Assembly (NCBI RefSeq): GCF_022436485.1
Contig: NZ_JAKUDO010000002.1
Location: forward strand, 62,001-126,000
Reading direction: 5' to 3'
Source: Agrococcus sp. ARC_14
GTDB lineage: Bacteria; Actinomycetota; Actinomycetes; Actinomycetales; Microbacteriaceae
Length of the DNA stretch: 64,000 bases
Below, piece by piece: positions 53,989 through 62,710 of the stretch (positions are counted from its first letter, which is position 1; every line of letters starts with the position of its first letter). Both the position numbers and the translations under genes were made by a program. The notes under the pieces are model-generated. The model did no database searches, was not told the DNA's origin, and was given only the letters and a program-made list of their open reading frames with translations.

Positions 53989-55323
53989 ATGTCCGAAGCT
54001 GTGCAGCCCGCCGCGTCGCCGGTCATCGTGAGCGGCAAGGACGCCGCCCGCATCGCCCGCGCCGCCTTCGTCGGCACCGCCCTCGAGTGGTACGACTACT
54101 TCCTGTTCGGCACGGCGGCCGCCCTCGTGTTCAACCGGCTGTTCTTCACGGATCTGGATGCGACCGCTGCGACGCTCGCCGCGTTCGCGACGTTCGGCGT
54201 CGGCTTCGCCGCACGACCCATCGGCGCCTTCGTGTTCGGCATGGTCGGCGACCGCTTCGGCCGCAAGCCCGCCCTGCTGGTCACCGTCGTCATGATCGGC
54301 GTGGCCACCGGCCTCATCGGCATCCTCCCCGACTACCTCTCGGTGGGCATCGCAGCGCCGATCATGCTGGCCGTCCTCCGGCTCGTCCAGGGCCTCGCCG
54401 TCGGCGGCGAATGGGGTGGAGCGGTGACGATCGCGGTCGAGCACGCGCCCATCGAGCGGCGCGGCCGGTTCGCCGCGCTCGTGCAGATCGGCTCACCGGT
54501 CGGCACGCTGCTCTCCTCCGGCGCGTTCGCGCTGGTGCTGATGCTCCCGGCGGACGCCTTCGACGCGTGGGGCTGGCGGTTGCCGTTCCTCGCCGCCTTC
54601 CCGCTGCTGGGGATCGCCCTCTACATCAGGCTCAAGGTCGAGGAGTCGCCCGTCTTCGCACAGCTGGTCGAGCAGGAGGGCCGCGCGAAGGTGCCGGCGC
54701 TCGAGGTGTTCCGCAAGGCCTGGGGCAGGCTGCTGGTCGCCGTGGCTGCTGCGCTGCTCGGCGTCGGCGGCTTCTACATGATGACCACCTTCGTCGTGAG
54801 CTACGGCTCCAACACCCTCGGCGTCGATCGCGGCACGATGGTGAACGCGACCCTCATCGCGGCGGTGTTCCAGATCCCGATGACGGTCTACGCGGGCCGT
54901 CTCGCCGAGCGGTTCGGACCGGGACGGATGACCGTGGTCGGGTCGCTCGCCACCGCCGCGGCCGCGTTCCCGCTGTTCTGGCTCATCGACACCGGGCAGG
55001 CGTTCGCGATCATCCTCGCGGTCACCCTCGGCATCCTCCTGATCACGCTCGCCTACGCCGTCACCGGTGCCCTGCTGACCGAGCTCTTCCCGCCGCGGCT
55101 GCGCTACAGCGGCGTCGCGCTCGGCTACAACCTCGCGGGCGCCATCAGCGGCTTCCTGCCACTGCTGGCGACCGCATCCCTGCTCGCCAGCGACAACCAG
55201 TCCTGGTCGGCGGCGCTGCTGCTCATCGCGATCGCCGCGATCACCGCGATCGGCGGCGCGATCGGTGAGCGGCTGCGCATCCGTGACGACGTCAACACCG
55301 AGAGCGAGGAGCACCATGAGTGA
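53989..55323 (+). CDS. MFS transporter, MHS (metabolite:H+ symporter) family
   Basis: A 444-residue permease with 12 helices. The MHS signatures are clear: A-L-E-W-Y-D-Y-F-L-F-G near residues 31-41, G-D-R-F-G-R-K near 87-93 and R-L-V-Q-G-L-A-V-G-G-E-W-G-G near 134-147. Relatives carry shikimate, alpha-ketoglutarate, proline-betaine or citrate. CGAGGAGATC precedes the ATG at 53989. The M20 peptidase gene begins within its last codons, so the imported compound is probably an acylated or amidated amino acid. Confidence 0.93.
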   Translation: MSEAVQPAASPVIVSGKDAARIARAAFVGTALEWYDYFLFGTAAALVFNRLFFTDLDATAATLAAFATFGVGFAARPIGAFVFGMVGDRFGRKPALLVTVVMIGVATGLIGILPDYLSVGIAAPIMLAVLRLVQGLAVGGEWGGAVTIAVEHAPIERRGRFAALVQIGSPVGTLLSSGAFALVLMLPADAFDAWGWRLPFLAAFPLLGIALYIRLKVEESPVFAQLVEQEGRAKVPALEVFRKAWGRLLVAVAAALLGVGGFYMMTTFVVSYGSNTLGVDRGTMVNATLIAAVFQIPMTVYAGRLAERFGPGRMTVVGSLATAAAAFPLFWLIDTGQAFAIILAVTLGILLITLAYAVTGALLTELFPPRLRYSGVALGYNLAGAISGFLPLLATASLLASDNQSWSAALLLIAIAAITAIGGAIGERLRIRDDVNTESEEHHE

Positions 55324-56602
55324 CCCCACCATCCGAGACCGGATCCTGCGAGCGGTCGACGCTCGGTTCGACGCGCAGCTCGCGTTCACGCAGGAGGTGG
55401 TGCGGCACCCGTCGCTGCGGACGCAGGAGGGCAGCGCGCAGGATCTGCTGCACCGCGCGATGGAGCAGCGCGGGCTGCAGATGGATCGCTGGCAGCTCGA
55501 CCCGGGGGCGCTCGCCGCGCACCCCGGCGCCGGCATCATCGACGTCGACTACGGAGACGTCGACAACGTCGTCGGCACGTACGAGCCCACCGTCGAGGCG
55601 GGCAGATCGCTGATCCTGAACGGTCACATCGACGTGGTGCCCACCGGCCCGGAAGGCGCATGGTCCGCGTCCCCGTGGGATGCCCGCATCGACGGCGACT
55701 GGCTCTACGGCCGCGGCAGCGGCGACATGAAGGCAGGCCTCGTCGCCAACCTCTTCGCCTTCGACGCGCTCTTCGACGCAGGCCTCGAGCCCACCGCCCG
55801 CATCCACATCCAGTCGGTCGTCGAGGAGGAGTGCACCGGCAACGGCTCGCTCTCCGCGCTCCAGCGCGGGTACACGGCGGATGCGGTGCTGATCCCGGAG
55901 CCCGAGGAGGACATGCTGGTGCGAGCCAACGTGGGCGTGATCTGGTTCCGGGTGCGCGTCGACGGCGCCCCGACGCATCCGCGTGAGATGCACGCGGGCT
56001 TCAACGCGATCGACGCCGCGCACTCCGTGATCGGCCGGCTGCGCGAGCTCGAGGAGGCGTGGAACGCCGAGCGCGGCCAGCACCGCTACTTCGAGGATCT
56101 CGACCACCCGATCAACCTCAACCTCGGCATCGTCGCGGGCGGCGACTGGGCCTCCAGCGTCCCTGCCTGGTGCGAGATGGATCTGCGCATCGCGCTCTAC
56201 CCCGGCGTGACGGCCGAGGACGCCTGGGAGCAGATCGAGGCGCATCTCGCGAGCGTCACGACCGACGAGGCCGGGAATCCGATCCGTGCGACGGCGACCC
56301 GCAACGGCTTCTTCGCCCAGGGCTACGTGCTCGAGGAGGGCAGCGATGCCGAGGCCGCGCTGCGCGCCTCGCACCGCGAGGTCTTCGGCAGCGAGCTCGA
56401 GACCTTCACGACACCCGGCTACCTCGACGGCCGCGTCTTCACGCAGTACGGCGGCATCCCCTCGCTCGTCTACGGGCCGATCTCCGAGGCGATCCACGGC
56501 TACGACGAGCGCGTCAGCATCGAGTCGGTGCGGCGCATCACCAAGTCGATCGCGCTGTTCATCGCCGACTGGTGCGGCGTGCAAGAGTCGTCGCGATCTT
56601 GA
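55316..56602 (+). CDS. M20 family metallohydrolase (ArgE/DapE type)
   Basis: A 428-residue zinc hydrolase. The metal and catalytic residues are present: H104-x-D106 in N-G-H-I-D, the bridging Asp in G-S-G-D-M-K near 137, and E171-E172 in V-V-E-E-E. A lid domain spans about residues 205-320. It would remove an acyl or carbamoyl group from an amino acid. GAGGAG within the end of the MFS gene serves its ATG; the genes overlap by 8 bases. Its exact substrate is not evident. Confidence 0.92.
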   Translation: MSDPTIRDRILRAVDARFDAQLAFTQEVVRHPSLRTQEGSAQDLLHRAMEQRGLQMDRWQLDPGALAAHPGAGIIDVDYGDVDNVVGTYEPTVEAGRSLILNGHIDVVPTGPEGAWSASPWDARIDGDWLYGRGSGDMKAGLVANLFAFDALFDAGLEPTARIHIQSVVEEECTGNGSLSALQRGYTADAVLIPEPEEDMLVRANVGVIWFRVRVDGAPTHPREMHAGFNAIDAAHSVIGRLRELEEAWNAERGQHRYFEDLDHPINLNLGIVAGGDWASSVPAWCEMDLRIALYPGVTAEDAWEQIEAHLASVTTDEAGNPIRATATRNGFFAQGYVLEEGSDAEAALRASHREVFGSELETFTTPGYLDGRVFTQYGGIPSLVYGPISEAIHGYDERVSIESVRRITKSIALFIADWCGVQESSRS

Positions 56603-56659
56603 CGGCATCTGGCAGGACCGGCTCTCGCCCCTCGCGCTGCGGCGGGGCATGCTGAGGCG

Positions 56660-57208
56660 ATGAGCACCGCGCTGATCGTCATCGATGCCCAGGAGTCGTT
56701 CCGCCAGCATCCGTTGTGGGCGACGATCTCGAACCCCGACATCGTCGCCGACATCAGCAGGCTCGTCGAGCACGCCAGGGCCGCGGGAGACCCGGTGGTC
56801 TGGGTGCTGCACGCCGAGCCCGGCAGTGGCGGCGTGTTCGATCCGGCCGGCGGCGCAGTGCGGCTGCAGCCCGGCCTCGAGCCGCGCGACGACGAGCCGG
56901 TGGTCGTCAAGCGCAGCATCAACGCCTTCACCACGACCCACCTGGCGCAGGAGCTCACGCGCCACGGCGTCGGGCGGCTGCGCCTGGCCGGCATCCGCAC
57001 CGAGCAGTGCGTCGAGACCACCGCGCGCGTCGCCAGCGACCTCGGCTACGAGGTGGAGGTCGTCATCGACGCCACCGCGACCCATCCGCTCGCCCTCCAC
57101 GACGGCTCGGGGGAGCTGACGCCCGACGAGGTGATCGCCCGCACGGCGGCCGCGCTGTCGGGCCGCTTCGCGACGATCACGACCGTCGCCGAGGTGCTCG
57201 CGCGCTGA
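56660..57208 (+). CDS. Isochorismatase family cysteine hydrolase
   Basis: A 182-residue hydrolase of the isochorismatase/nicotinamidase fold. The Asp-Lys-Cys triad is visible: D9 in V-I-D-A-Q, K84 in V-V-V-K-R and C118 in T-E-Q-C-V-E-T. Such enzymes cleave amides such as nicotinamide, ureidomalonate or carbamoyl-sarcosine. It follows the M20 gene by 57 bases and is probably in the same transcript, which would fit stepwise removal of amide nitrogen. Confidence 0.92.
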   Translation: MSTALIVIDAQESFRQHPLWATISNPDIVADISRLVEHARAAGDPVVWVLHAEPGSGGVFDPAGGAVRLQPGLEPRDDEPVVVKRSINAFTTTHLAQELTRHGVGRLRLAGIRTEQCVETTARVASDLGYEVEVVIDATATHPLALHDGSGELTPDEVIARTAAALSGRFATITTVAEVLAR

Positions 57209-57227
57209 GAGGTGCCACGATCGAGGC

Positions 57228-57605
57228 ATGCACTCGACGTGGGCCCGCCGGGCCGTCTGGATCGGCTTCGCCCTCGCGGTGCTGCTGCAGCTCGTCGTGC
57301 TCTACGCGCCGTCGACGCCTGATGGCACGCCGAGCATCCCTGGCGCCGACAAGGTGATCCACGTCGCGGTCTTCCTGCTGCCCGCGCTGCTGGGCGTGCT
57401 GGCCGGCATCCGCCCGCTCCCGCTGGGCGTCGTGCTGGTCGCGCACGCCATCGGCTCGGAGCTCGTGCAGCACGTGCTGCTGCCCGAGCGGTCGGGAGAT
57501 GCGTGGGATGCGGTGGCCGACATCGTGGGGATCGGGCTCGGCTTGGCCCTCGGGGTCGCGATCGCGCGGCGCGCGAACCGGATGCCGGGCCGCTCGGCCT
57601 CGTGA
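57228..57605 (+). CDS. VanZ-like membrane protein
   Basis: A 125-residue protein with four hydrophobic segments and the VanZ-type pattern D-K-V-I-H-V-A-V-F near residues 41-49 and G-S-E-L-V-Q-H near 76-82 followed by R-S-G-D-A-W-D. VanZ relatives affect teicoplanin resistance or phosphatidylserine handling, but no role is set for this one. It starts 19 bases after the isochorismatase gene and converges on ctlX. Confidence 0.85.
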   Translation: MHSTWARRAVWIGFALAVLLQLVVLYAPSTPDGTPSIPGADKVIHVAVFLLPALLGVLAGIRPLPLGVVLVAHAIGSELVQHVLLPERSGDAWDAVADIVGIGLGLALGVAIARRANRMPGRSAS

Positions 57606-57635
57606 CGCGTGCGGCTGCGCCGCGCGCTCCTCGGC

Positions 57636-58670
57636 CTACGGCAGCGGCAGCTCCGACGCTGCCTCGACGCCGTCCATGGTCTCGGGCTCCTCGGCGATCG
57701 CCTCGACCGCCTCCGTGAGCTCGGGCTCGCGCGCCGGCCGCGGGTCGAGATGCACGCCAGCGATCATGCAGCGCACCGAGCCGCCCGCGAGCTCGATCGT
57801 GGGGATCTCGACCGAGATGATCTCGCACGACTCCTCGATCACCGCCACCTGCGCCGCCGTCAGCGACGCCCGCGCCCGCGCCGACATCGCCATGATCGTG
57901 CGGCGCCGCCCGTCAGGCCAACGACCGGCGAGCTCCACCGCGTTGCCGGCGAACTCGCGCACCTGGTGCTCGGTCAGCTCGACGATCTTCCGCCCGTTCA
58001 CGGTCAGCCGCTCGCGCACCTCGTCGCGCCGCCGCGCATCCGGGATCATGTCGAGCGCGAACAGCGCAACGTCGGTGCCGATGGTCGCGATGACGTTGGT
58101 GTGATAGACCGGCACGCCATCGGCGTCGACCGCGTCGAAGACCATCGGCTCGTAGTTGAAGTCGGTGCAGAAGCGCTCGAGCACCTGCGTATCGGCCCGG
58201 TGGCTGCGGGCCATGTAGGCGACGCGCGAGATCGGGTCGAGCACCATCGCGCCCGTGCCCTCGAGGAAGATGCCGTCGGGCTCGAGCCCCGAGTAGTCGA
58301 TGATCGCCTGCACGCGATAGCTCGCCTTGAGCATCTCGAGCACGTCGGCCCGGCGCTCGTGGCGGCGGTTGGATGCGTACATGGGGTAGACGGCGACGGT
58401 GCCGCCCGCGTGCGTCGAGAGCCAGTTGTTCGGGAAGACGCTGTCGGGGCGGGTGTGATCCTCATCCTCGAAGACGTGCACGGTGACGCCGGCCTCGCGG
58501 AGGGCCGCGGCGAGCGCGTCCATCTCGGCGAGCGCCTTCGCGGCGGTGGTGTCGGGGCTCTCGCCCTCTGCCGCATCGGCTTGGAAGGCGTTGTCGGCAG
58601 CGGTCGCCGGATTCGGACGGAACCGCAGGGCGCGGATCAGGATGACGGCATGGGGTGCGACGGCGCTCAC
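57636..58670 (-). CDS. ctlX: Citrulline-utilisation-type hydrolase (CtlX, guanidino-group-modifying superfamily)
   Basis: A 344-residue protein of the amidinotransferase/dimethylargininase fold. Family features are F-P-N-N-W near residues 78-82, G-I-F-L-E-G-T-G near 132-139, the catalytic His in V-Y-H-T-N near 188-192 and the Cys nucleophile in G-G-S-V-R-C-M near residues 305-311. CtlX-type proteins are linked to citrulline breakdown. The C-terminal 30 residues are an acidic extension. A further link to arginine-type compounds is the ureohydrolase at 21.8 kb, although the two loci are far apart. Confidence 0.85.
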   Translation of the reverse strand: MSAVAPHAVILIRALRFRPNPATAADNAFQADAAEGESPDTTAAKALAEMDALAAALREAGVTVHVFEDEDHTRPDSVFPNNWLSTHAGGTVAVYPMYASNRRHERRADVLEMLKASYRVQAIIDYSGLEPDGIFLEGTGAMVLDPISRVAYMARSHRADTQVLERFCTDFNYEPMVFDAVDADGVPVYHTNVIATIGTDVALFALDMIPDARRRDEVRERLTVNGRKIVELTEHQVREFAGNAVELAGRWPDGRRRTIMAMSARARASLTAAQVAVIEESCEIISVEIPTIELAGGSVRCMIAGVHLDPRPAREPELTEAVEAIAEEPETMDGVEAASELPLP

Positions 58671-58789
58671 ATCAGCCGAATCTAGCGGCGATCACGCGCG
58701 GGTTTCGGGCTTTCGCGCAAGCGGTCGGCGCGGATCCGGCCGGTGCGCTGATCCCTTGCGCGGCCCCGCTGCGGGCTCGATGGCGGGCG

Positions 58790-59326
58790 TCACGCCGGGC
58801 GGCTGCCGATCTGCAGCCCGCTCTTGCGGCGGTGCACCGAGAGGTAGCGCAGGCCCGCGTCGCCGGCGATGACCGCTCGCTTCGAGCCGCGCGGCAGCCA
58901 CACGATCGCGCCGGGGGAGAGCGCGACATCGCCGTCGTCGGTCGCGAGGGTGCCGCTGCCGGCGATCACGTGCCACAGGACATCCTCGCTCGGACCGGCG
59001 TGCGGGTCGATGGATGCGTGCGGCGGCACCGCGATCACGTTCGCGTCGAGGTGCCGGGTCGGCTCGGCCAGTCGCCAGACCGCGCCGCGCTCGTCGGGGT
59101 CGCTGGCGCTCGCGGTGAGCGCTGCGGTGTGGGCGAGGATGCGTGGGGCTGTGGTCGCACTCGCAGTGTCGTCGGGCGCAGTGCCGTCGGGCACCGTGCC
59201 GTCGGGCGCAGGGCCGTCGAGCCCCGTGCCGCCGGCTGCAGTGCCGGCCGCCTCCGGGCCATCACCCGCCGAGCCATCGACCCCCGCGCCGGCACCCACC
59301 GGCCGGCCTGCCGCATCCGTCGTCAT
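58790..59326 (-). CDS. Cupin protein with repetitive N-terminal tail
   Basis: A 178-residue protein. Residues 1-60 are a low-complexity tail of repeated D-G-T-(A/V)-P-D and Gly/Ala/Thr units; at the DNA level GTGCCGTCGGGC repeats in tandem around 59165-59215. Residues 65-178 are a cupin with I-D-P-H-A-G-P-S-E-D-V-L-W-H and the strand L-S-P-G-A-I-V-W-L-P-R-G. GAGGAGG precedes the ATG at 59326. Repeat number may vary between strains. Its ligand or reaction is unknown; it starts upstream of ctlX by 119 bases. Confidence 0.75.
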   Translation of the reverse strand: MTTDAAGRPVGAGAGVDGSAGDGPEAAGTAAGGTGLDGPAPDGTVPDGTAPDDTASATTAPRILAHTAALTASASDPDERGAVWRLAEPTRHLDANVIAVPPHASIDPHAGPSEDVLWHVIAGSGTLATDDGDVALSPGAIVWLPRGSKRAVIAGDAGLRYLSVHRRKSGLQIGSRPA

Positions 59327-59461
59327 CGTGCCTCCTCGAACGTCAGGCTAGGCCCGGCGGTGGCAGGCCGTCGCGCCGATCACGACCCGTCGCGCCCGGG
59401 CCCCCTCACAGCATCCGCACCGTAGATTCTGAGGAAGATCCCCTCGCACTCAGGAGCCCCC

Positions 59462-61021
59462 TTGTTCGACTTCCTCTTCCTCCCGCTCGTGCTGCCCATC
59501 CTGCTCGGCGTCATCATCATCGCCGCGCTCGTGATGGGCGCGATCAGGCGCTACCGCATCGCCGAGCCCGACGAGGCGATCATCGTCACCGGCCGCAAGG
59601 GCAAGAAGACCATCGACGCCGAGGGCCACACGACCCAGGACCTCTCCGGTCAGAAGGTCGTCACCGGCGGCGGCGTCTTCGTGGTGCCGTTCGTGCAGAA
59701 GTCGTTCAAGATGTCGCTGCGCTCGCGGCGGCTGCTGTTCAACACCACCGCGCAGGCGAAGGATGGCATCACGATCCACGCGCAGGCCGTCGCCGTCATC
59801 AAGGTGGGTGGCACCGAGGAGTCGATCCGCAACGCCGCCCAGCGATTCCTCTCGCAGCAGGAGGAGATCGAGTCGTCGACGCAGGAGGTGCTCTCGGGCT
59901 CGCTGCGTGGCATCATCGGCCAGCTGACCGTGCTCGAGATCATCCACGACCGCCAGGCGCTCGCTGCCGCGGTGCTGCAGGCCGCGGAGGATGCGCTGTC
60001 GAAGCAGGGGCTCGTCGTCGACACCCTGCAGATCCAGGAGATCAACGACACCTCCAACTACCTCGTCAACCTCGGGGTGCCCGAGTCGGCTGCCGTGCAG
60101 CGCGCCGCCGCGATCGCCAACACCGAGGCGCAGCGGGCGTCCGAGCAGGCATCGATCGAGGCGAAGAAGGCGATCCTCGAGGCGAACCGCATCCTGCAGC
60201 TGCAGCAGGCCGCGGTGACCGCCGAGACCGACAAGGCCGTCGCCCAGGCTGCCGCCGCGAAGCCGCTCGAGGACGCGGTGCAGCGTCAGGCGATCGTCGC
60301 GCAGGAGGAGATCACGGCCGAGCGCCAGGCAGCGCTGCGCGAGCAGGAGCTCAACGCCGAGGTGCGCAAGGTGGCGGATGCCGAGGCCTACCGCATCCAG
60401 GTCACGGCCGAGGCGAACGCCAAGGCGAAGGCCACGGAGGCGAACGCCGAGCGCACCGCCCGCGAGTCCCGCGCCGAGGCGTCGAAGGCGGAGGGCAACG
60501 CGGAGGCCGCGGTGACGGAGGCGCGCGGTGCTGCCGCCCGCACCGCCCGCATCGCCGCCGCTGAGGCAGCGAAGGCGGAGGGCGAGGCGGAGGCCTTCGC
60601 CACCGCAGCCCGTGGTCGCGCCGAGGCCGAGTCGATCGGCGCCCGCGGTCTCGCGGAGGGCCAGGCGATCGAGGCGCGCGCGAACGCGCTCACCGAGAAC
60701 GCGCAGGTCGTGCTCGCGCAGGAGCTGCTGGCGGTGCTGCCGCAGGTGGCGGAGGCATTCGGCAAGGCCTACGCGTCGTCGAACATCACCGTCGTCTCGG
60801 CCGACGGCACCGGCAAGCTCACGGGCGACATGGTCGGCAACATGGCCTCGATGACGCAGATGATGAAGGACGCCACCGGCATCGACCTGCAGGCGATCAT
60901 CAACTCGACCGCGCAGGGCAACGCGGCGGGATCCGCGATGGCCGCGAAGGGCGCGCCGGCGCAGACGACCGCGCTCGTCGACGCAGCGACGCCCGCCGCC
61001 GCGGCGACGCCCGCCGAGTAG
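59462..61021 (+). CDS. floT: Flotillin-like SPFH domain protein
   Basis: A 519-residue membrane-associated scaffold. A hydrophobic hairpin or anchor occupies residues 1-28, the SPFH domain residues 30-210, and a long Ala/Glu-rich coiled coil residues 215-440 with E-A-x-A repeats; the end is Ala/Pro-rich. Flotillins organise membrane microdomains and oligomerise. The start is TTG at 59462 with CAGGAG 5 bases upstream. TAGATT at 59423-59428 is a possible -10. No NfeD partner is adjacent. Confidence 0.92.
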   Translation: MFDFLFLPLVLPILLGVIIIAALVMGAIRRYRIAEPDEAIIVTGRKGKKTIDAEGHTTQDLSGQKVVTGGGVFVVPFVQKSFKMSLRSRRLLFNTTAQAKDGITIHAQAVAVIKVGGTEESIRNAAQRFLSQQEEIESSTQEVLSGSLRGIIGQLTVLEIIHDRQALAAAVLQAAEDALSKQGLVVDTLQIQEINDTSNYLVNLGVPESAAVQRAAAIANTEAQRASEQASIEAKKAILEANRILQLQQAAVTAETDKAVAQAAAAKPLEDAVQRQAIVAQEEITAERQAALREQELNAEVRKVADAEAYRIQVTAEANAKAKATEANAERTARESRAEASKAEGNAEAAVTEARGAAARTARIAAAEAAKAEGEAEAFATAARGRAEAESIGARGLAEGQAIEARANALTENAQVVLAQELLAVLPQVAEAFGKAYASSNITVVSADGTGKLTGDMVGNMASMTQMMKDATGIDLQAIINSTAQGNAAGSAMAAKGAPAQTTALVDAATPAAAATPAE

Positions 61022-61032
61022 CCCGCCGCGCT

Positions 61033-61056
61033 GGGTCGCGCCGTGCGGCGCGGCCC
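61033..61056. terminator. Hairpin terminator after the flotillin gene
   Basis: GGGTCGCGCCG and CGGCGCGGCCC pair over 11 bases (one mismatch) around TG, starting 11 bases after the flotillin stop. It is GC-rich without a U-tract, as expected in this kind of genome. Confidence 0.6.
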
Positions 61057-61063
61057 CTGTGTC

Positions 61064-61104
61064 GCGCATCCGCGCCCATCCGCGCCCGTCCGCGCCCATG
61101 CGCC
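61064..61104. repeat. Short tandem repeat, 10-base unit
   Basis: The unit CGCGCCCATC recurs about four times with small changes (CGCGCATC, CGCGCCCATC, CGCGCCCGTC, CGCGCCCATG). It lies in the non-coding gap between the flotillin terminator and the nested palindrome. Confidence 0.7.
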
Positions 61105-61115
61105 CGGCTCCGTCG

Positions 61116-61173
61116 ACAACGTGTCGAGTTGGTGCACGTCTGTCGCGACAATCGTGCTCCAACCCGACAATCT
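61116..61173. repeat. Nested palindromic element, copy A
   Basis: The perfect palindrome TGTCGCGACA (61141-61150) sits at the centre of 17-base arms (61119-61135 and 61156-61172; 12 of 17 paired) that share its axis. The 58-base element is 49/58 identical by my alignment to copy B at 62772-62829. Both copies lie in intergenic space upstream of a gene for a very small basic protein. See findings. Confidence 0.8.
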
Positions 61174-61329
61174 GCCGCGATGGACGGGGCGTGCCGTGTG
61201 GGTGGCCGGTGCTGGAATGCAGGGGAAGCGTTCGAGACAAGCTGGCTGAGGCCGAGACAGCACGCACCGGACGCTCGCGCAGCCGGCGACGAGAGCCGCC
61301 GCCGGACGACGACGGGAAGAGGCATCATC

Positions 61330-61476
61330 ATGGGACGCGCCCAGCGATCCACACGGCAGGCCACGCAGCGACTCTCGTGGCAGCAGCGCCACACGCTCAG
61401 CACCGAGGCAGAGCGGATCATGGCCAAGCAGGAGGACCTGCGCAACGAGGTCCGCACGCTGATGCGGCTCATCTGA
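61330..61476 (+). CDS. Very small basic protein (M-G-R...L-I type)
   Basis: A 48-residue, Arg/Gln-rich helical protein beginning M-G-R-A-Q-R-S-T-R and ending T-L-M-R-L-I. GAAGAGG lies 8 bases before the ATG at 61330, and a strong hairpin terminator follows the stop directly, supporting a real gene. A 51-residue protein at 63089 has the same opening and ending and similar make-up; both follow a copy of the nested palindrome. It might bind nucleic acid by charge. The 308 bases before it hold only the terminator, tandem repeat and palindrome. Confidence 0.65.
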   Translation: MGRAQRSTRQATQRLSWQQRHTLSTEAERIMAKQEDLRNEVRTLMRLI

Positions 61477-61482
61477 GCCACA

Positions 61483-61535
61483 GCGAACGACGAGGGGCGA
61501 ACCGGCACGCAGCCGGTTCGCCCCTCGCTGTTCGC
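61483..61535. terminator. Strong bidirectional hairpin terminator
   Basis: GCGAAC(GA)CGAGGGGCGAACCGG and its inverted partner pair over 23 bases with one two-base mismatch around a 7-base loop (CACGCAG). It separates the convergent small-protein and SRPBCC genes. This is the clearest terminator of the window. Confidence 0.85.
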
Positions 61536-61547
61536 AGGTGGTGAGCG

Positions 61548-62222
61548 TCAGCCCTGCTCGCCATCTCCCGTCGTGCCCGTGTAGAAGCCGAAGGTGGCAT
61601 CGGCCTGCGCCTTCGCCTGCTCGGGGTCGGCACCGGCATCGATGGATGCCTGGCCCCAGGCGTCGGCGGAGCCGCGGTAGAACGCCGTGCCCTCCTCCGA
61701 CCTCGCCCAGGCCTCGAGCTCCTCGGGAGCCATCGCGGCATCCGGATCGGTCGTCAGGTGCTGCGAGAGCCCCAGCAGTCCACCGTCCCAGCCCACGCCG
61801 GTGGCGCCGGGGCCGAACATCGCGCTCATCTCCACAGGCACATCCGCGTCGCGAGCGACGTGCTCGAGCTCGAGCCGCGTGCCCTCGCCCTCGGGCGCCA
61901 GCCGCACGGTCAGCCACGTCACGCCACCGCCGAACTCCCACGTCACCCTGAAGCGTGCGGCTTCGCCGGCAGGCGGCTCGCACTCGAGCACCGTGCCGCC
62001 GGCATTGCCCTCGAGCTGGTACGTGCCGCCCAGCTGCAGGTCACCGGTGACCGGCATGAACCACCGCGCGATCCGCTCTGCGCTCGTCACCGCATCCCAC
62101 ACATCCGTCATCGGCGAGGGGTAGGTCTGCTCCAGCGTCTGCACGCTCGACGGCTCTCCGTCGATCACCTCGCTGCGCACACCGCGGCTCACCGCGCCCA
62201 GCTGTCCCAGCACATCCATCAT
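61548..62222 (-). CDS. SRPBCC (AHSA1/START-like) domain protein
   Basis: A 224-residue protein with an Aha1-type ligand-binding fold: Y-P-S-P-M-T-D-V-W-D-A-V-T near residues 34-46, R-W-F-M-P near 54-58, then G-G-T-Y and the strand pairs to W-L-T-V-R-L. A C-terminal helical part follows after residue 150. The ATG at 62222 has AAGGAG 5 bases upstream, inside the end of the ArsR gene. ArsR-SRPBCC pairs are common, with the two proteins thought to work as a ligand-responsive unit; no ligand is known here. Confidence 0.9.
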   Translation of the reverse strand: MMDVLGQLGAVSRGVRSEVIDGEPSSVQTLEQTYPSPMTDVWDAVTSAERIARWFMPVTGDLQLGGTYQLEGNAGGTVLECEPPAGEAARFRVTWEFGGGVTWLTVRLAPEGEGTRLELEHVARDADVPVEMSAMFGPGATGVGWDGGLLGLSQHLTTDPDAAMAPEELEAWARSEEGTAFYRGSADAWGQASIDAGADPEQAKAQADATFGFYTGTTGDGEQG

Positions 62223-62224
62223 CG

Positions 62225-62704
62225 TCACTCCTTGTCGTCGGTGGTCTCGGCGGGGCCGGCATCGAGTGCCGGGCGCTCGCCCTGGTCGTGGTCTTGGTTG
62301 CGATCGTCGGATGCGTCGGCCGGCCCGGCCGCACCCTCACCCTGCGACGCCGCGAGCGCTGCCGCTGCCTCCGCCGCGAGCCGCCGCTGCCGGCGGCCGC
62401 GGGCGAGCTCGGTGTCGAGGGCGGCCAGCTTCGGCATCCAGAACCCGTCGAAGGCGCTGAGCCACTCACGGGCCTCACGCGGACCGGACGGGTCGACGGC
62501 GTAGAGCCGCCGCTGTCCCTCGGGCCGCACGGTGGCGAAGCCCTGCTCGCGCAGCACGCGCAGGTGCTGGCTGACGGCAGGCTGGCTGATGCCGAACTCA
62601 CCGCCGATCACGGTCGCGAGTGCACCGGCGCTGGCCTCGCCGTCGGCGAGCAGCTCCAGGATGCGTCGTCGCACCGGATCGCCCAGGACATCAAGCGCGT
62701 GCAT
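62225..62704 (-). CDS. ArsR family regulator paired with an SRPBCC protein
   Basis: A 159-residue winged-helix repressor. The helix-turn-helix covers residues 5-75 (L-G-D-P-V-R-R-R-I-L-E-L-L and S-Q-P-A-V-S-Q-H-L). No metal-site cysteines are present. The last 60 residues are charged and low in complexity. It is co-transcribed with the SRPBCC gene. The promoter at 62711-62739 places the transcript start at or very near its ATG, so it is probably leaderless, and CTTATATAAG (62726-62735) within the spacer may be its own operator. Confidence 0.88.
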   Translation of the reverse strand: MHALDVLGDPVRRRILELLADGEASAGALATVIGGEFGISQPAVSQHLRVLREQGFATVRPEGQRRLYAVDPSGPREAREWLSAFDGFWMPKLAALDTELARGRRQRRLAAEAAAALAASQGEGAAGPADASDDRNQDHDQGERPALDAGPAETTDDKE

Positions 62705-62710
62705 GCAGCA

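Noticed and set aside
61129-61476. Open frames starting inside the palindromes that encode M-V-H-(V/I)-C-R-D-x-R-A-P-x-R-Q-S in both copies.
   Set aside because: The likeness of the peptides follows from the DNA repeat itself; both strands give such frames, there is no ribosome site before them, and copy B's frame continues into unrelated codons.
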